DNA of 64,000 nucleotides, taken from positions 106,460 to 170,459 of the forward strand of contig VZRR01002078.1 in the NCBI GenBank assembly GCA_013398015.1. The letters run 5' to 3'. Shown here one piece after another: positions 35,201 to 48,815 of the stretch. Origin of the DNA: Oreocharis arfaki. Taxonomy: Eukaryota > Chordata > Aves > Passeriformes > Paramythiidae. Every line of letters begins with the position of its first letter. Within the stretch, counting starts at the first letter, position 1. A model generated the notes under the pieces. The model saw nothing but the letters and a program-made list of their open reading frames with translations, was not told the DNA's origin and made no database searches. The position numbers and the translations under genes were made by a program.

Positions 35201-38200
35201 TTGGCATCTAAAAGGGCTCCCGAGGGACGTGGCTACGATGAGAAAGGTGCATTAGACACTGTGTGCTCATAAGTGTGTAGACAAAGGAAAGCTCAGGAAG
35301 GCCCCACCGAGCTGGAGCAACCGGCATGTACAAGGATGAGGGATTTTTTTCCACGAGCCAGGAGCTGCTGCTCCTCCTCCCTCAACCCTCATGAGCTTTC
35401 TGGGAAGAAAAAGAGTGTGTGCCCCACGTGTCCTTAGCTAACCCTCAAACCTTTTTGCAGGCAGAGGACATGGGTGAGCTCTCCCATTCCAGGCAGGACC
35501 CTGGAACTCCCTCTCTCCCTGCATCTTGACTACAAGATAATTTCCTTGTGGTGCGTGCGCCGAAATAACCATGCTGTGAAAAAGTGTCCTCTTTGCACTC
35601 CTCAGTGTTCATGAAGGACAGATAGATGAGGGGCAAGGGAAAAAACACCCCATGTAGTCTTTTCTCATTTCCTTTCAAAATTGTTCATGACCGTTAATGT
35701 TACAGCCTCACCAAGTATTTGGAGACTGTGTTTATAATCTAATCTTTGGAAGGACCTTAGGGCTACTGGATTTATTATATCATTGCTTCTAGAGGAATAT
35801 CTGTATTTTAAGCTATCCTCTGGTCCCAGAGCTGTATAAAGTGTTCACACACTTTCATTGTGTTCTGGTTAGTGTGAATATGTATTAATTTTTTCAATGT
35901 CCTGCCACATCTGTGGTGTTGATATCACAGGACCAATTTCTACTGCCAGATACTCCTGGGTAAAGCAGCTTGTGTGAGTATCTTGCAGCACATGTAATTT
36001 GTGTGGAGAGAATTGTATGTGACCTTCTTTGCATTGTCCTACCAATGACCCCTTCTGTAATCAGGCAGAAATCATGCTCCTGAAGAGTGGGAGGTATTAC
36101 TGCTTCCATGCTGGTCTGTTCCTGGGCCCCTGCTGCACAGACATTGCCAACAGTAACAAATTGCTCTGAGTTATGTGCAGTGGTTTAGTGTTGTGGACTA
36201 GTTATTTATTAGAGAGTGAGTTGAGACATCAGCAAAGGGCAAAAGAGTGAATAAAAGAAAAATCCCCAATCAAATGAAGTGAAGCTGCCTCATCAGGCAG
36301 GCTTCTTGCAAAACTGCTCTCTCTTCTGGATCACACCTTGTTCGTCTAGTGGGGGGATCACATGCAGAGTTTCGAAAGTAAACCCCTAGAAATAAAGGAA
36401 TGCCCCCAAAAGCTGTGGATAAAGGTGACAGAGCTGGACTAAACTGCGTTTCCAGAGGTGGCAAATCATTGATTTATTGTTTCGTTAGTCACAGTTTCCT
36501 AAGCACAAACCTGGCTGTGATGCTGATTGCCTTGTCCAGAGGCACCTTTTGAAGATATATGATAAAGATAAGGGACCTCCTCCCATGCACTTGGAAAGAG
36601 AAGGCAGCTCCAGAAGAGTGAGGGCCCTGTCTGGTAAAAGCCAGACCAATGGAGGTCACTGAAGCAGCATTCATTGCCAAGGAAGTCCTGTGTTTGTTTT
36701 GACTTGGAAAAGAAACTTCTAAGTTTAACACCATGGGTCTATAATGTGGGCATTCCAAAAATAGGAGGAGAGGTCTTTATGGTGATTCTTTAATAGTGAT
36801 ATTGATGTGCAAAAGTGATGACATTAGACTACTAGTCCACAAACATAATTAAGTTTCACCCTCATCAATTGAATTCAGTTTGCCCAGGACAGGTTTCTTG
36901 CTCTTTTTCTTCCATTCACTTACTTAATGGTCACCCATATTAATACTCAGTACATTTTCCTGATTCAGAGTCCTGAGGGGCTGAAGGTGCTCTGGAGAGG
37001 ACACTGTCAGGTCCTGGGATGCAAAGGACTTCACAGTCAGAATGAGATAGCAACATGACCCAGACCTGGAAAGAGCTGGAACAGAAGAATTGGTGGGAAG
37101 ATGTGGTGGTGCGAACTCCAGGGCAAAAGGCAGGCTATGCTGAGTAAGGGCCTCTCACCTGCTGGGTCTCTGACTCTTCAGCAGAGAGATTTGTGCTTGT
37201 CTGATGCACCAGAGAAGTTAAATGTGTTTCTCAGCAACTGTGGGACATGTCCCTGGGAACAGAGATGCGAGGAACTGGTGCTATTTGCTGAAGTTATCCC
37301 TCCAAAATCATGCGGCACATTGGGAAAGTGACTTCCCCCAGGGTTTTTCCATGAAGAGAGAGAACTAAAGTAGACAGTTACATCTATAAATAGATGTTGA
37401 TCTGTGAATTCTGCTGGGAGAAAAAAATACATCTGACTTTAATGGTGTCTACAAGGTGGATTCAGGTCTACCTAACCACTGTGGGAATTGTGTCTTCAGG
37501 ATAAGGGTTGAAAAAAGAAAGGAGATTGGCTTGGTTAAGGTTGGATCGGCTTCTTCCCAACAAAAACACTGTGGCAAGACCCTGGGAGTCAGTGAGGCTT
37601 TCAGTTATGAGCTTTTGAGGGGCTGAGAGCTGTACCTGCAGGGAGACTGCAAAGCCGAACTTTGCTCACCTGTCGGCCACCTGTGTGCAAGGCAGGGGCT
37701 GTGCATGCCTTCCGTGGGGATGGCCACTAGCAGACCTCTTATTTGTGAAATTGTTCATTCTGTAAAAATAGAAATAATTTTTTTTAAATTTTCTTTTTTA
37801 ATTATGGAGTTTTAAAATGTTGCATTATATTTCTTTTCTTCTTTCTCTTTTATTTTTTTTCCCGTTTTCTTTTTTGCTGAGTAGTGTAATATGTGGACCC
37901 TTTTGATGTCCCTCCTTTTGCCTCTCCCTAATGTTTCAACATTTCCTCAGCTTTGGGGGCTTACTGACCAGTTAAAGCCAAACCAGGTGCGTCCTGGATA
38001 TGTTTCACTCACCAGAAAAGAAATGTCTTTCAGAGAGAAGGGCAGAAAACTTTCCCAAGTGATTTACAACAGCTCCCAAAATCAGATGAAAGTAAAATCT
38101 GGTGAGACCTGAAAACTAGCATTGGAAGTCCAGCCCAGCCCTGAGACAGTACTTCTGTTATTTGGCCACCTAGAGCAGCAATGCTCAAGATACTTCTCAC

Positions 38201-38635
38201 CACCTTGTAAGCATGTAGTGAAAATTTGTGGGAAGCTGCAGCATTTCCAGTCCAACCTAATGGACTTTAATGCTTTTTTTATAGACATCAGTAACAATGT
38301 GTCTAGATCCACCCAAAACCCTAAATCCGAATGAGCTTTGAGATGGAAAGGAGGAATTTCATTTTTCCTCACTTTCACTGCTGGGACAGACAGCCTTTCT
38401 CCCTTATGAGGTAATTTAATTTTCACATTATGCTTTATGGGATATCCTTTATTTACCTAATGTTTTCCTGTCAAGTCTTTTCAGACTATGAATCTTGTAT
38501 ATTTTATATACACAAAGGTGACTTTTCCTTCCTTTAATGACCGTGGCTTATCAGTGCAGGCAACCGATACTGGACTCATAAATATGTCACTCTTGGGTTT
38601 GCAGCAGCCCCTTCTCCACAGTCAGACTGTTCCTT
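32240..38635. other. Intergenic or intronic DNA, nothing recognised apart from simple tracts
   Basis: Unique sequence. T-rich tracts occur at 34626-34639 and 37779-37876. No ORF shows a known domain, and no RNA gene or transposon is recognised. Confidence 0.5.
37779..37876. repeat. T-rich / pyrimidine tract
   Basis: About 100 bases dominated by T with scattered C and A. Low complexity. Confidence 0.75.
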
Positions 38636-38639
38636 GCTG

Positions 38640-39120
38640 CTCGCTCCTCCCTTCAGCTCGCTGCATATCCACGGTCCGCTCGTCCCCTCAGTGCTGTTGC
38701 GCTCACCATTGGCTGGTATAAATAAATCACTGATTCAAGCTATAGGTGAAAATCATTGTGAAGGGAGCACCCAGAGGAATGCAATACAAGGTCAGTGGAG
38801 CCAGCGCCTTCCGACTCCAATTAAATATTTCCTGCAAGTCAGTGCCAATTGTGCATCTTGTAAGAACATTTGAAAGCGGGAGCTTGAACTCTCCGGGACC
38901 CTCTCGCCTCGAAACCTGTTTCCTGTTTAACAAGATTTAACAAGTACAACCAAACATGCGCCATCAGCAACAAAAGTCATTGTAAACGGCTCCAATGTGC
39001 AAAGGTGCTGGGTTTCCTCTCGGCCCCAAACGCCGACCAACCCCGTCAGGCAGGCGCAGGGCGGCTGCAGAGCAGTGGTGCTGTGCCCTGGTGCCACAGG
39101 ACTGGCGTAGGCTCAGCCCT
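38640..39120. promoter_or_regulatory. CpG-containing candidate regulatory element with CCAAT and TATA-like motifs
   Basis: ATTGG (an inverted CCAAT box) at 38709-38713 is followed by TATAAATAAA at 38718-38727. Next come a unique 200-bp block and then CpG-richer sequence at 38870-39110. Repeat text is absent. The spacing of CCAAT and TATA (under 15 bp) is not that of a standard promoter, so an enhancer is more likely. No coding sequence is recognised. Confidence 0.35.
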
Positions 39121-39602
39121 TTTGCTGAGAGAGGTGAAAGGAAAGAGGGAAAAGGCAGCCTTTCCAAAAGGGGTCAAAGCTCGTTGGGTGAAAGCTTCAA
39201 GACTAGGTCTTACTGTCCCAGGAGTTTTCTGCAGAGGGTGGAATAACATCCACTCTGTGCTGTCTGCCTCCTCAGCTTAAAACACAGCTTTGCTGCTGCA
39301 AAATGCCTTGAAAATACTACTGTAGTCAAAGACATCACAGTGGTTCCTGGCTCCTGTAGCCAGGCCGAGCTCCCTGTCCAGGCAAAAAGGATGCCCAAAG
39401 CAGAGATCAGCCAAAGCCGGCTTTTTGTTGTGCAATCAAACAGGGGGAGAGTGGTCATGAGAGCCCCAAAGTTTAGGGAGTTCATCTGGTTGTAAATGCA
39501 AGGGGGACACTGAAAACATTTTCACAGTAGCCAGGCACTGAGAGCACAGTACTGCTTCCCAGAGGACTGTACTGTGGTAGGAGACATCTACAGATGTGTG
39601 CG

Positions 39603-39658
39603 TATATATATACATATACATATATATATATACATATATATATGTATATGTATATACA
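39603..39658. repeat. TA/CATA microsatellite with self-complementary arms
   Basis: Alternating TA broken by C and G, so that ACATATACATATAT-type text on the left is mirrored by ATATATGTATATGT-type text on the right. The tyrosine/isoleucine-rich ORFs over it are artefacts. Confidence 0.95.
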
Positions 39659-42600
39659 CACCCCATTCTTATATGTAAGGTACACACGAATGCAAAAATG
39701 TGTGTGCTTAAATATCTACATACATTTAAGTGTTCTAAATTTCTGCGCACTCTGCATGTAACTCACACTGGAAATCCTTGTAGCACCCTCTCTGTATTTC
39801 TCTCCCCGGTTCAAAAAGCCTGGGACTTGGGATGAATCCTCTGGTGCTCCTGAGGTAACAACAGTAACAGGAGCAACAACCCCATCAGTTTGCTGAAAAC
39901 CGTAGTGTCATCCTACACCAGAAAATACATGTCTGACCAAAGTTTCCAAGTGCATAGCCCGTGTCTTGCCTCTCAGCTGCAATCAGCTACTCTTTCCTCC
40001 TGTGCCGTCCCTACAGCAGCCAAAAACCAGGGCAAGGCCTGCGAGCAAAGGGAGGACATGGGTGGAAAAGAGCCGAAGAAATGAAGTACAGTGGAGCCTA
40101 ATGTGATGCAGAGACCTCTGTCCTCAATCTTGCTCACACACTGAAAATGACATTTCAGCCATGGATGTCAAAATTAAGATAATTATCTTTAAGGAAGTCA
40201 TGAACTTGATATACAAGATACATTAAAAACAATTTTCTCATTGTTGGGGAGGAGGAAAAGCTTAGGAATTTGATATGGGCTCCTTGGTTATGTGCTAAAT
40301 GGGCCATCCTTTGTTTGAAATCCATCATTATGGGATATAATTCAAGTTCAAGGAGGACAGCACTTTGCTGAGAGAAGTCTCCTAGGTCTTTTCCTGGACT
40401 CCCTGGGCCATGCTGAGGCAAATCTGCCCTCTCTGCCTGCTGCAACACATAGTGTCAAAGCAGTGAGCCCATGCTTCAAAGGAAGGTCTGCACAAGGTCC
40501 TCACCACCCAAAGCAGAGATGTGCTGGTGTGACTGCCATGTGGCTGAGGAGCGGACAACCCATCGGGTCCTCTGGGTTGGTCTTCTTTCCTCTGCAAACT
40601 GCCCGTGACTCTTCACCACCCTGGCTTGAGGCAGTTCCCATGCACCACGTCGCAAGATCAGCCTCTCTAGTGCCTGTGTGATGAGGCATCTTGCTTCCTA
40701 AACTGAGTCCAAAATAATTCTTGGTGTGAAAGCAAGACATTGTATGATGCTCTGCTGACTTCACCGAGGCCATCCATTCCCACTGTCTTACCACAGCACA
40801 AGGGCAGAAGTGGAACGTTCTGGGATCTTGGGATCTGGCACAGCAAGTGAGAGTTTCGGGCACTTCTCCAGGAGAAGAGCATGCAGGAGGAAGGCGAGAC
40901 GCCTGCTTGTGAAATGTACAGCTTAGCCATGCAGCTTGGAGGAGACCTCACGAAGCACCCATGGGCAAAGCAGTGGCACAGGGCGTGACCGCCCTTCATC
41001 CTTAAGAGAGCTCTGGTTCACAGTGTAATAGACATGCTTTGGGCACCATTAAATCAGGACAGCTCCTGCAAGCTGAAGCTGAGGTGGCTTGCTTGGTGCT
41101 GCATGTAGGAAGGAGCTCCCAGTCTGAGGAGCCTGCTGCCTCACTAGGTAATGTACAGACGATGCAAAGGACAGAAAGCTGGAATGTATTTCCCTCGTAC
41201 GGATGGGAAACTGAGGCATGCTGCAATCCTGTTCTCCAAGAGTGTGACTTGGATTTATACTAGGTCTCTGGAGCACAGCTGGGCATTAAAATCAGAAACT
41301 ATGTCTTATGTCTTTGCTCAGGAGGAGGAGGAGGGGATGAGTTGACTGGCAATTTCCAGACAGACGGTGGAGCGGATTAGTACAAAAGGGGATGCAGATC
41401 TCGGCTGTTCAGCTGCCAGCAGAAAGGAGGGGGAGTATGGTTAGGCAGCTGGTGGAGAAACAGGTGCAGAGAAGGTTTCCTGATAGCCCTGCTGTCATCC
41501 TGCTTTGAACCCTCAGCTCCTCAGTAAATCTTCCCTCTTGGAGCTCTCTCATCAAAGTTTCATTTCCTCACGTTCCTAAAATAGTTCTTGATAAGCAACT
41601 TGTCGTGCTGGTAAAGCCCTTTTCGTTACTTTCCTAGAAATCTATTTTCATGTTTTCTCACTGGGCTTCAGCTGCTTGCATTCCCATTTGGAAAAAAAAA
41701 ATAAAGGAAAAAAGTACAGCCAAGGCTTAACACAACAAGAAGGTGAAATATTTATGTTTAGTAGCACAGCAGGACCTTGTCTGTCAACTGAATTTCCAAG
41801 CAGTGACATAAAATTATAGTGGCAGAACTTGCACCTAACCAGAGGGATAGGGGTAAGAAAATATGAAAATATATTTTTTCAGCATGTAAAATATCTGCCA
41901 GAAATACATACTTTTCTCTTTCAGTGGTTTCTTGCAGGGCGTTTTGTCTTCCTGCTACAGTCAGAGATGGAATAAAGCAGAGATGGTCAAGCTGCAGTTT
42001 TCAAGGCCCAAGGGGAGCCTTTGTGCAATACTCTTTCCGTGCTCAGCTCAGAGATACACTGGGGCTGAGCTGGCATAGGGCTCCTGGGCAATCCCAGGTG
42101 CTGGGGGAAGAAAACTGGCAGAGTAGATTGGGTCTAACATGGCTCAGTGACCCTGTAACCAGTCCATATCCAAACCATCCCCATCTCATAGGGAAGTAGT
42201 GGGGAATACCTGTTATCTCCAAACAATGAACACTTGCCAGAACTCCTCCCCCAGCATTCTGATGCCCACGGCGTTGTGTTGTCCCACAGCTCTCATCTGC
42301 AAAAGTTTTTGACACGTATGAAAGCTTGCCTGGGGGAAAGTTGGCCATCCTGCTTTGTAGGGCAGGAGTTTTCAGAGACTCATAACAATGTGGGAACCCA
42401 GGACTATTACAGGAATGGGGGAGCTGGAGGGAATAAAAAGATTCTGGGTGGGGAAGCACTTGGTTGTACGTGGTCTTTTCAGGTCAACTAGCTACCATTC
42501 CTTGGGGCAAGTGCAGAAGTCTCTGTATAAAAAACTACACTAAGAGAATGAGAGGTGATTTCATTGGCATGGCACCAAAAAAAAGGATAAAGAGTTTGAT

Positions 42601-43562
42601 CTGGAATGATTGAGATGCGTTATGGTAGAAGAGCAGATCATCTGATGAGAGCATCCATGGAAAGAGTCAGTTCTCTTCGTTTGAGCTCAGACAGAAATTT
42701 TGCAGCTTCTGAGGATTAGGAAAACAGGTATCAAAACTGTTGGTTTTTCTTCTGGGTGATTCTTAGCTGATTTTGGGTGTCTAACAACAAATAAAATATC
42801 TAGTGCCAAGTCTGCATCTGTCACGAAAGAATTAGTTTTCGCATGATGCGCCAGGACTGTTTCACAGAGGGAGAAAGGGAGAATGGAAACTGTGCTAAGT
42901 GGCCTCCTCACAACAACCCTGCTTTTAAATCTTCAGCAATGTGGAAAAAAAGACTGGACACCAGATGCAGGTAAGGGCTGTCTGGAGCCCTCTGAACAAT
43001 TTATCCAGCCTATACCCTGGTTGTGGTAGTTTTTTTTTTCCAGGTACCTATTGGCAGTCCAGATGAGCTATTCTGTTGTTGCAATCTGCCCACGTTTGCC
43101 ATTCTTTTTTAGGGCTGCTTTTTCTTGGACACAGAGTTGCTAGGAAGAAGTTGCCAGTTCCCCAAAGGATCAACATTTCCAGTGCTGATTCCCTAACCAT
43201 TCCAAAGGCCTGCACAGTTTCTCACAGGTGACAGGCAAGGGACACGTGTGTGCCCACATGCAGCAGGTCCGGAGCAGCTCAGTGCCTCCAGGAATCACAG
43301 GAGGGACTGTGCCTGGCTGTGTGGGTATTACAGCTTGCTGAGGAAAGGGAGGCATTGCTCAGACCTCTGCTCCTACTGGAGGAAGACTCAGGACTTTTCT
43401 GAATGGAGACGTGGAAAGAAGTTCACAAGTTTTAACAATATTCCTAAATAGATAGGTCATCACAGTATATCTACCCCACTAGCAAACAGCATATTTCTGT
43501 TTGATTTTAGTGTATTTCTTCCCACTCAAGTCTGACACAAACAAAAACCACTGCCCCCAGCT

Positions 43563-43587
43563 TTGCCCAGAGGTGACCTCTGGGCAA
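43563..43587. repeat. 25-bp near-palindrome, 12-bp arms around a single G
   Basis: TTGCCCAGAGGT at 43563-43574 is the exact reverse complement of ACCTCTGGGCAA at 43576-43587, with G at 43575 between. It contains TGACCT (43574-43579), the reverse of a nuclear-receptor half-site. A dimeric factor site is possible; the arms are too tightly spaced for an RNA hairpin loop. Confidence 0.9.
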
Positions 43588-46500
43588 TACAGCCTCAGAA
43601 GTACCCAAACTGCACACACCCTAAACACAGACACACATTTTTCTAGAGTCAAGAAGTCTTTTGTGTGGGTTTGCAGCAACTTACAGGCATTTGGGAGGGA
43701 ATCAACCAGGAACCAAGACAGTAATTCCTCTCCTGTACATCAGATGTTAACAAAATAGCCCGGTACCCTGCTTCACCCTCAGTGCTCAACCGCCCTGTAA
43801 GCAAAAGCCTTGCTTCCCCGGGGTCCAAGTGATCCACCATCCCATAGATTGCACTAGAAAATCACATTAATTTGGCCTGACTACAAACTCTGGATCAAAT
43901 CACTGTCTCATGTGGGTTAATGGTGGCTTCTCATTGTTTGTCAGAGTTTCTCTTTGAGTCTCCAAGCAGAACAAGAAGGCTGCATCCCAAAATGCACGTA
44001 GGAGTGGTGTTTATATTATCTTGGAATTTAAACATTTCAATATGGAATATTTTAGCATCAATCCAGTATAATTTTCCAATTTACTGAAGATGGGTTCCCT
44101 AGTGATGAGAGAGGCTCCTCTCTGGTGCCTGAATACCATTAAGAATGTTTGTTCCCACTGGTCTTAACCTTAATAATTGCAGCAAATTGATTTTAAATAG
44201 TGGATCAGGAAGGCCTGCAGAAAAAAAAAATTACTTTTTTGTGTATATTCCACATATTAAACATGCAGAATGAAGAAAATTGAGAGTCATCAAAGCACAA
44301 TTTCCAAACAGACTTGCATCATTAAAAAGACATTTGGCTTCGTAGTTCAAGGTTAAGTTTGTTCCCAGAAGATGAGGTAATTTAGTAAAATAATAAAGCT
44401 CCCATTAAACAAACCCTGTAGTAGAACTGAGCCTTAGCGGCTGCAAAGGAAGGAAACTGTAACTTCTGTCAAAGCACAGAGATGAGATTAGCGTTAATAA
44501 AGCGTTCCTCTCAAAGCACAGTGATAGTAGATGGGGGAAGGCACATCCAAATAGCTCTCATTTCCACAGCATTTCCCTTCAGATATGGGCTTTTTAATTA
44601 GCCATCGGAAAGAAAATTGAAAGTGTACTTTCTCGTTCTCGGTTTCTCCCTGACTATTAATCTCTGTGCTGAAAACAGTGCCACCAGTCCATCTTATTGT
44701 TATTAGCTAGTGGAGACGTAAGAGAGCTACATTCACAGTCCTTATCACAGCCCAGAGGTATTTCCTTTGTGTTATGAGGAGTGTTTTGATTAGTTTTGAC
44801 TGTGTCTGCAGGGAAGACACAGTTTATATTTTCCACAGAGAGAATAATTTCTAGAAATATAAAGATTTTTTCCAACACTCCCCAGTATTTCTTGGTGGGG
44901 TTTAATGATTGAAAGAGTTTCATTGTTGTGCCACAGTCGTTCCTTTTTTAACTCCTCTTGGCTTCATGACTTAGTTTGAGGCAGAACTTTGATAGTGGAT
45001 TGTTCCTGGAGTAGGCTGCTGCTTTTTAATGAATAATTTGTTTGAGGAATGCAACTTTTCTCCCCTGTGACTGCGCTGTCCACTGGCAGATGTGGATAAT
45101 CACACATTTGAAGAGCCACAGAGGTATTCTGTTGGGAAAGATCTCAGAGGGATACCAAATCCTTTTTTCCCCTATATCTTGACTTCCCTCAAAGCATTTA
45201 ACTTCCTGTTAAGAGCACAGGTGATGGCAATTCTCCAGTTTTCGCTGTTGGATACTGTACCTTCCATCTGTCAACGGAGACAAAATATTCCTTTTCTCTT
45301 TGCAGCAGCCTAGTTTATATATTTGAAGTTCGTTACCTGAAGACTCACTTTCTTTTCCCTTCATGTCATGAAATACTCGATTTCATTGCAGGCAGTGCAG
45401 CAGGTGGGACCTGGGGCCCCGCAGCAGTTTGAGGTGGCTGTCGCTGGCAGATGCTCTCAGTGCTGCTTGTGCTCCACGCTCCCCCCGAGCCAGGGCGGTA
45501 TGGGGGGAGCCACACACGGCGCTGTGCTGGCCAGGAGCTGTTCTGCCCACCCCATTTCCCACACACAGCCCAGGGTACATGCACAGGCAGACCAGCAGTC
45601 ACGGCACTTCTGCTTTCCAGTAGGAAAAGCTCCCTGGTGAATCTGGTCATGGCAATTCAGGGTGATGCAGCTCTGTGGTTCCCTGTGGCTTCTTACCAGA
45701 CAGATGGGAAAGGAAGGAGTAATATTCTCCTTCCCCTCTGCAGAAAGATGTGGTGGCTGGGCTGGCAGCCCCCAGGTAAGAGCCATGACAGCATTCAAAA
45801 ACAGATTTGCAGCAAACGCTGCTGCTCATTTGTTTCTAAAGTCTCATCAAAGGGAGACAAAAAGAAAAATTGCAGCGCTTCCCAGGTGTACAGATTTTGC
45901 TTGAGGGAACTGGTGTGAAACATAACCCACTTTTGGGCATAACAGGAATAACACACGCTTACACTTTCCTTATTGAGGTTGCTAATTTTGCATGACTAAA
46001 TCAGCTGAGGAAACCAGATTTTAAAAAATCAAATGCTGGCAAAGTTCCTGCTGACTCAAGGAAACTCAGAACTGCATTCTACTTTGGGTTATCTTTTGTT
46101 TCACTCACGAACCTGAAGTGAGCAGAAGGTTTGGGAGTGCTAATTGGGGATCATTAAAAGTCCCTAAATAATTTAATTATGATCTCTATTGTTTTGTATG
46201 TGGAAATGAAAAAAAAACCTAAAAAGCCACACCAGGGTAACAATGGCAAATGGCCCCCTGATTCATGGATTCCTGCCACTTCAGACTTTTCCTACTTTGG
46301 CAGACTATGAATATGGCTCCACGTGAAGGGTCGGGGTACACTTCACTGTGCATTTGTTTTCTGGCACTGTTGTTAAGCCGTCCAAGCGCTTTTACTCTCC
46401 ACAGTTGCTATTACCCTAAACCAGGCAGCTCAGAGTTTTGCCTACTGAAGTCACACAGGCTTATGCACAGCAGACTCGGCTTTACTCCCTTGGTTGAGCC

Positions 46501-48770
46501 ATTGCAACATCTCACAAGTGGTTGTAGCTACACAGGAGCATCAGACAGGAAACATTCTGCACCTCAGGGCTCTGTAGGCAGCTGTCAGCACCCAGGGCTG
46601 ACACTGGCACCCAGGAGCTCAGACACTGGGTGCCTGAACCACCCTGCTCCTCTTTGCTTCCCTGTATCTCCAGTCTCAACAGGGCATGAAAGAAAAATGT
46701 TCCTCATGTTGAGGCACTTAGATACAGTGAGCTAACTCTATATTTAAGGAGGATTTGGAGCAGATTCCTTCCACTTTGATAGCATGTGCCTCAGAAAAGT
46801 CTTTGTCTGCTGCAGAAATCTCCCTGCGCCCTACAATCAAGGGAGCAATAAAAAAGGTATCTAAAAAATGTGGCAACGGTGCATAGTCAGCAGTGCTTGA
46901 AATCAAAACAAGGTCAACAGGGAGCAAAACAAGCTTCCCACTCTGGAAAAGTCCTGATCCTCAGTTTCCCAAAATGCCATGGCAGAACATAGTTATCATG
47001 GCTCTCCCTGTCTCTAGCATATGCCATTGAAATGGCCTGAATGAAGTTGTTATTTGTAGTGTGTCACTCATCAAAAACCTCTGTCAATGAAAACACTCAA
47101 CTGCTCTCTTTGGGACGTTATGCAATTGGCTTTTCTGTAGTAGTTTTCCTTCTCAAGGTGATCATCTTGTGATTCACTGTCATAAGGGAGACTCCTCATT
47201 TGCGCCACCCATAATCATAACCCGCTCCCTCCTGAGTCTCTGCTTGCTCCTGCAGATGGGAAGACACCTCCTGACTTTGTGGGTACCTTCAGGAACACAT
47301 CAGAAGTGATTGTACTCAAATGAAGGTAGTGAGGTAAGGCCCCTAAGAAAAGCTGCAGGATGGAGGTAATGGTAGATAAACTTTGTTATGCAGTTCATTG
47401 GTATTGAATCATTTATTGGATAACTATTTGGGAGGTATTGCTACTGCTTGATTTCAAGCAGAGAGTTGCCTGTTGCATCATTCATAAATTCCAGCCTTGC
47501 CGGAGTCTACCCCAGGCTTGAGCCATTCTGCCACAAAACCTAACTGAAGAAACTAACCCCCTCACAAGTGTGGGGTTCCATCCATCCCTCTCATTCAGTG
47601 TAAAGCAGGTGCTTTAAGCTCTGTGAATGTAAAATTGTGTTCCTGAATGAGGGCTGGCCTGAACAAGCTATCTTAAAATCCTGAAAATTAGTTTTTTAAG
47701 CTGATTCCATTATTTGATTCTCTTTCCAACAAAGCACTGCAAAAATTCGTGCTGGAGGCATTTTGATTCCAAGGTATTTAACATGCTGGGGATAACAACC
47801 AGTCTTTTGGGGGGAGGTTTCAGTAAGTGCCTGCTGCTGACAGCTCTCAGGGATGGGATGAGAGGTGAGGGAGGTCTTCAAGGGTGCAGTGCAGCATTTC
47901 TCTTCCTATTGCAGATTTCTCAGGTCTCCCTTTCTCCATGTTCTACTCTCTCTTTTTACCTTCTTTCCTTCTGGCTCCTCTCCTCCTCATGGGGAACTGG
48001 GGCTGTGTAGCACCTCCCACAATCCATGAGAAGCACAGAATATTGGGTTATAAGATACCTATCAAAGGGTGGTCACTTCAGGTGGGCAGTCAAGCTGAAA
48101 CACAGCTTTTGGAGATGTGCTGCTTTGGTTTGTACCGGATTTCATGAGAGCTCACGAACTCTGCTCCGTCATGGCTGCTTCTCCATGGCCAGGGAGCTCC
48201 AGCAAGCCAAAGGGAGTGGTAGGTTTTTTTGTGAAGCTAGAAAAGCAGCCTTCATCTCTTTCTCTGTCAAAATTTGCTGCCCTTGCCAGCTACCAGAGCT
48301 TATTCTGCTGCATACCTGTTAAAACAAAAAACGTCCAGGATTTATTTTTTTTATGGGGTTGACCCAAGGTGTCAGTCCAAGAACCAACTTTACAAGAGGT
48401 GCGTGATGCACACCCACCTCAGTGGTGGTGGAACAGAGCCCAGCAAAGCTCTGCAGGGTGCAGATGAAACATTCCCTGGCTCAGGGTGAGACAAAAAGGT
48501 GATAAACAGCAGCACCTGGGGAATATTCCCCTTCCCACCTACCGCCACCACCTTCTCTCTTTCTCGAAAACACAAACAAGCCAACCCAATTTGCATTTTC
48601 ATAGCTGGGAGTGACTGCTAAATTAATGAGCACTGCTATTTATATCTAAATAATCACAGTCCTAAACAACTGCTTGGAGGCATCAGTATGGAAGGTAAGA
48701 TTCTGAGCTGTGATTTGACAGGATTCAGGCAGCACTTGTCATCAGAAGGAGGAAAATACATCCCAACTAC

Positions 48771-48815
48771 AAAGAAAAAAAGAAAAAAAAAAAGAAAAAA
48801 AAAGAAGAAAAAAAC
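48771..48815. repeat. A-rich tract
   Basis: Runs of A separated by single G residues. Low complexity. Confidence 0.9.

Noticed and set aside
39596..39835. Tyr/Ile repeat protein
   Set aside because: Translation of the TA/CATA microsatellite.
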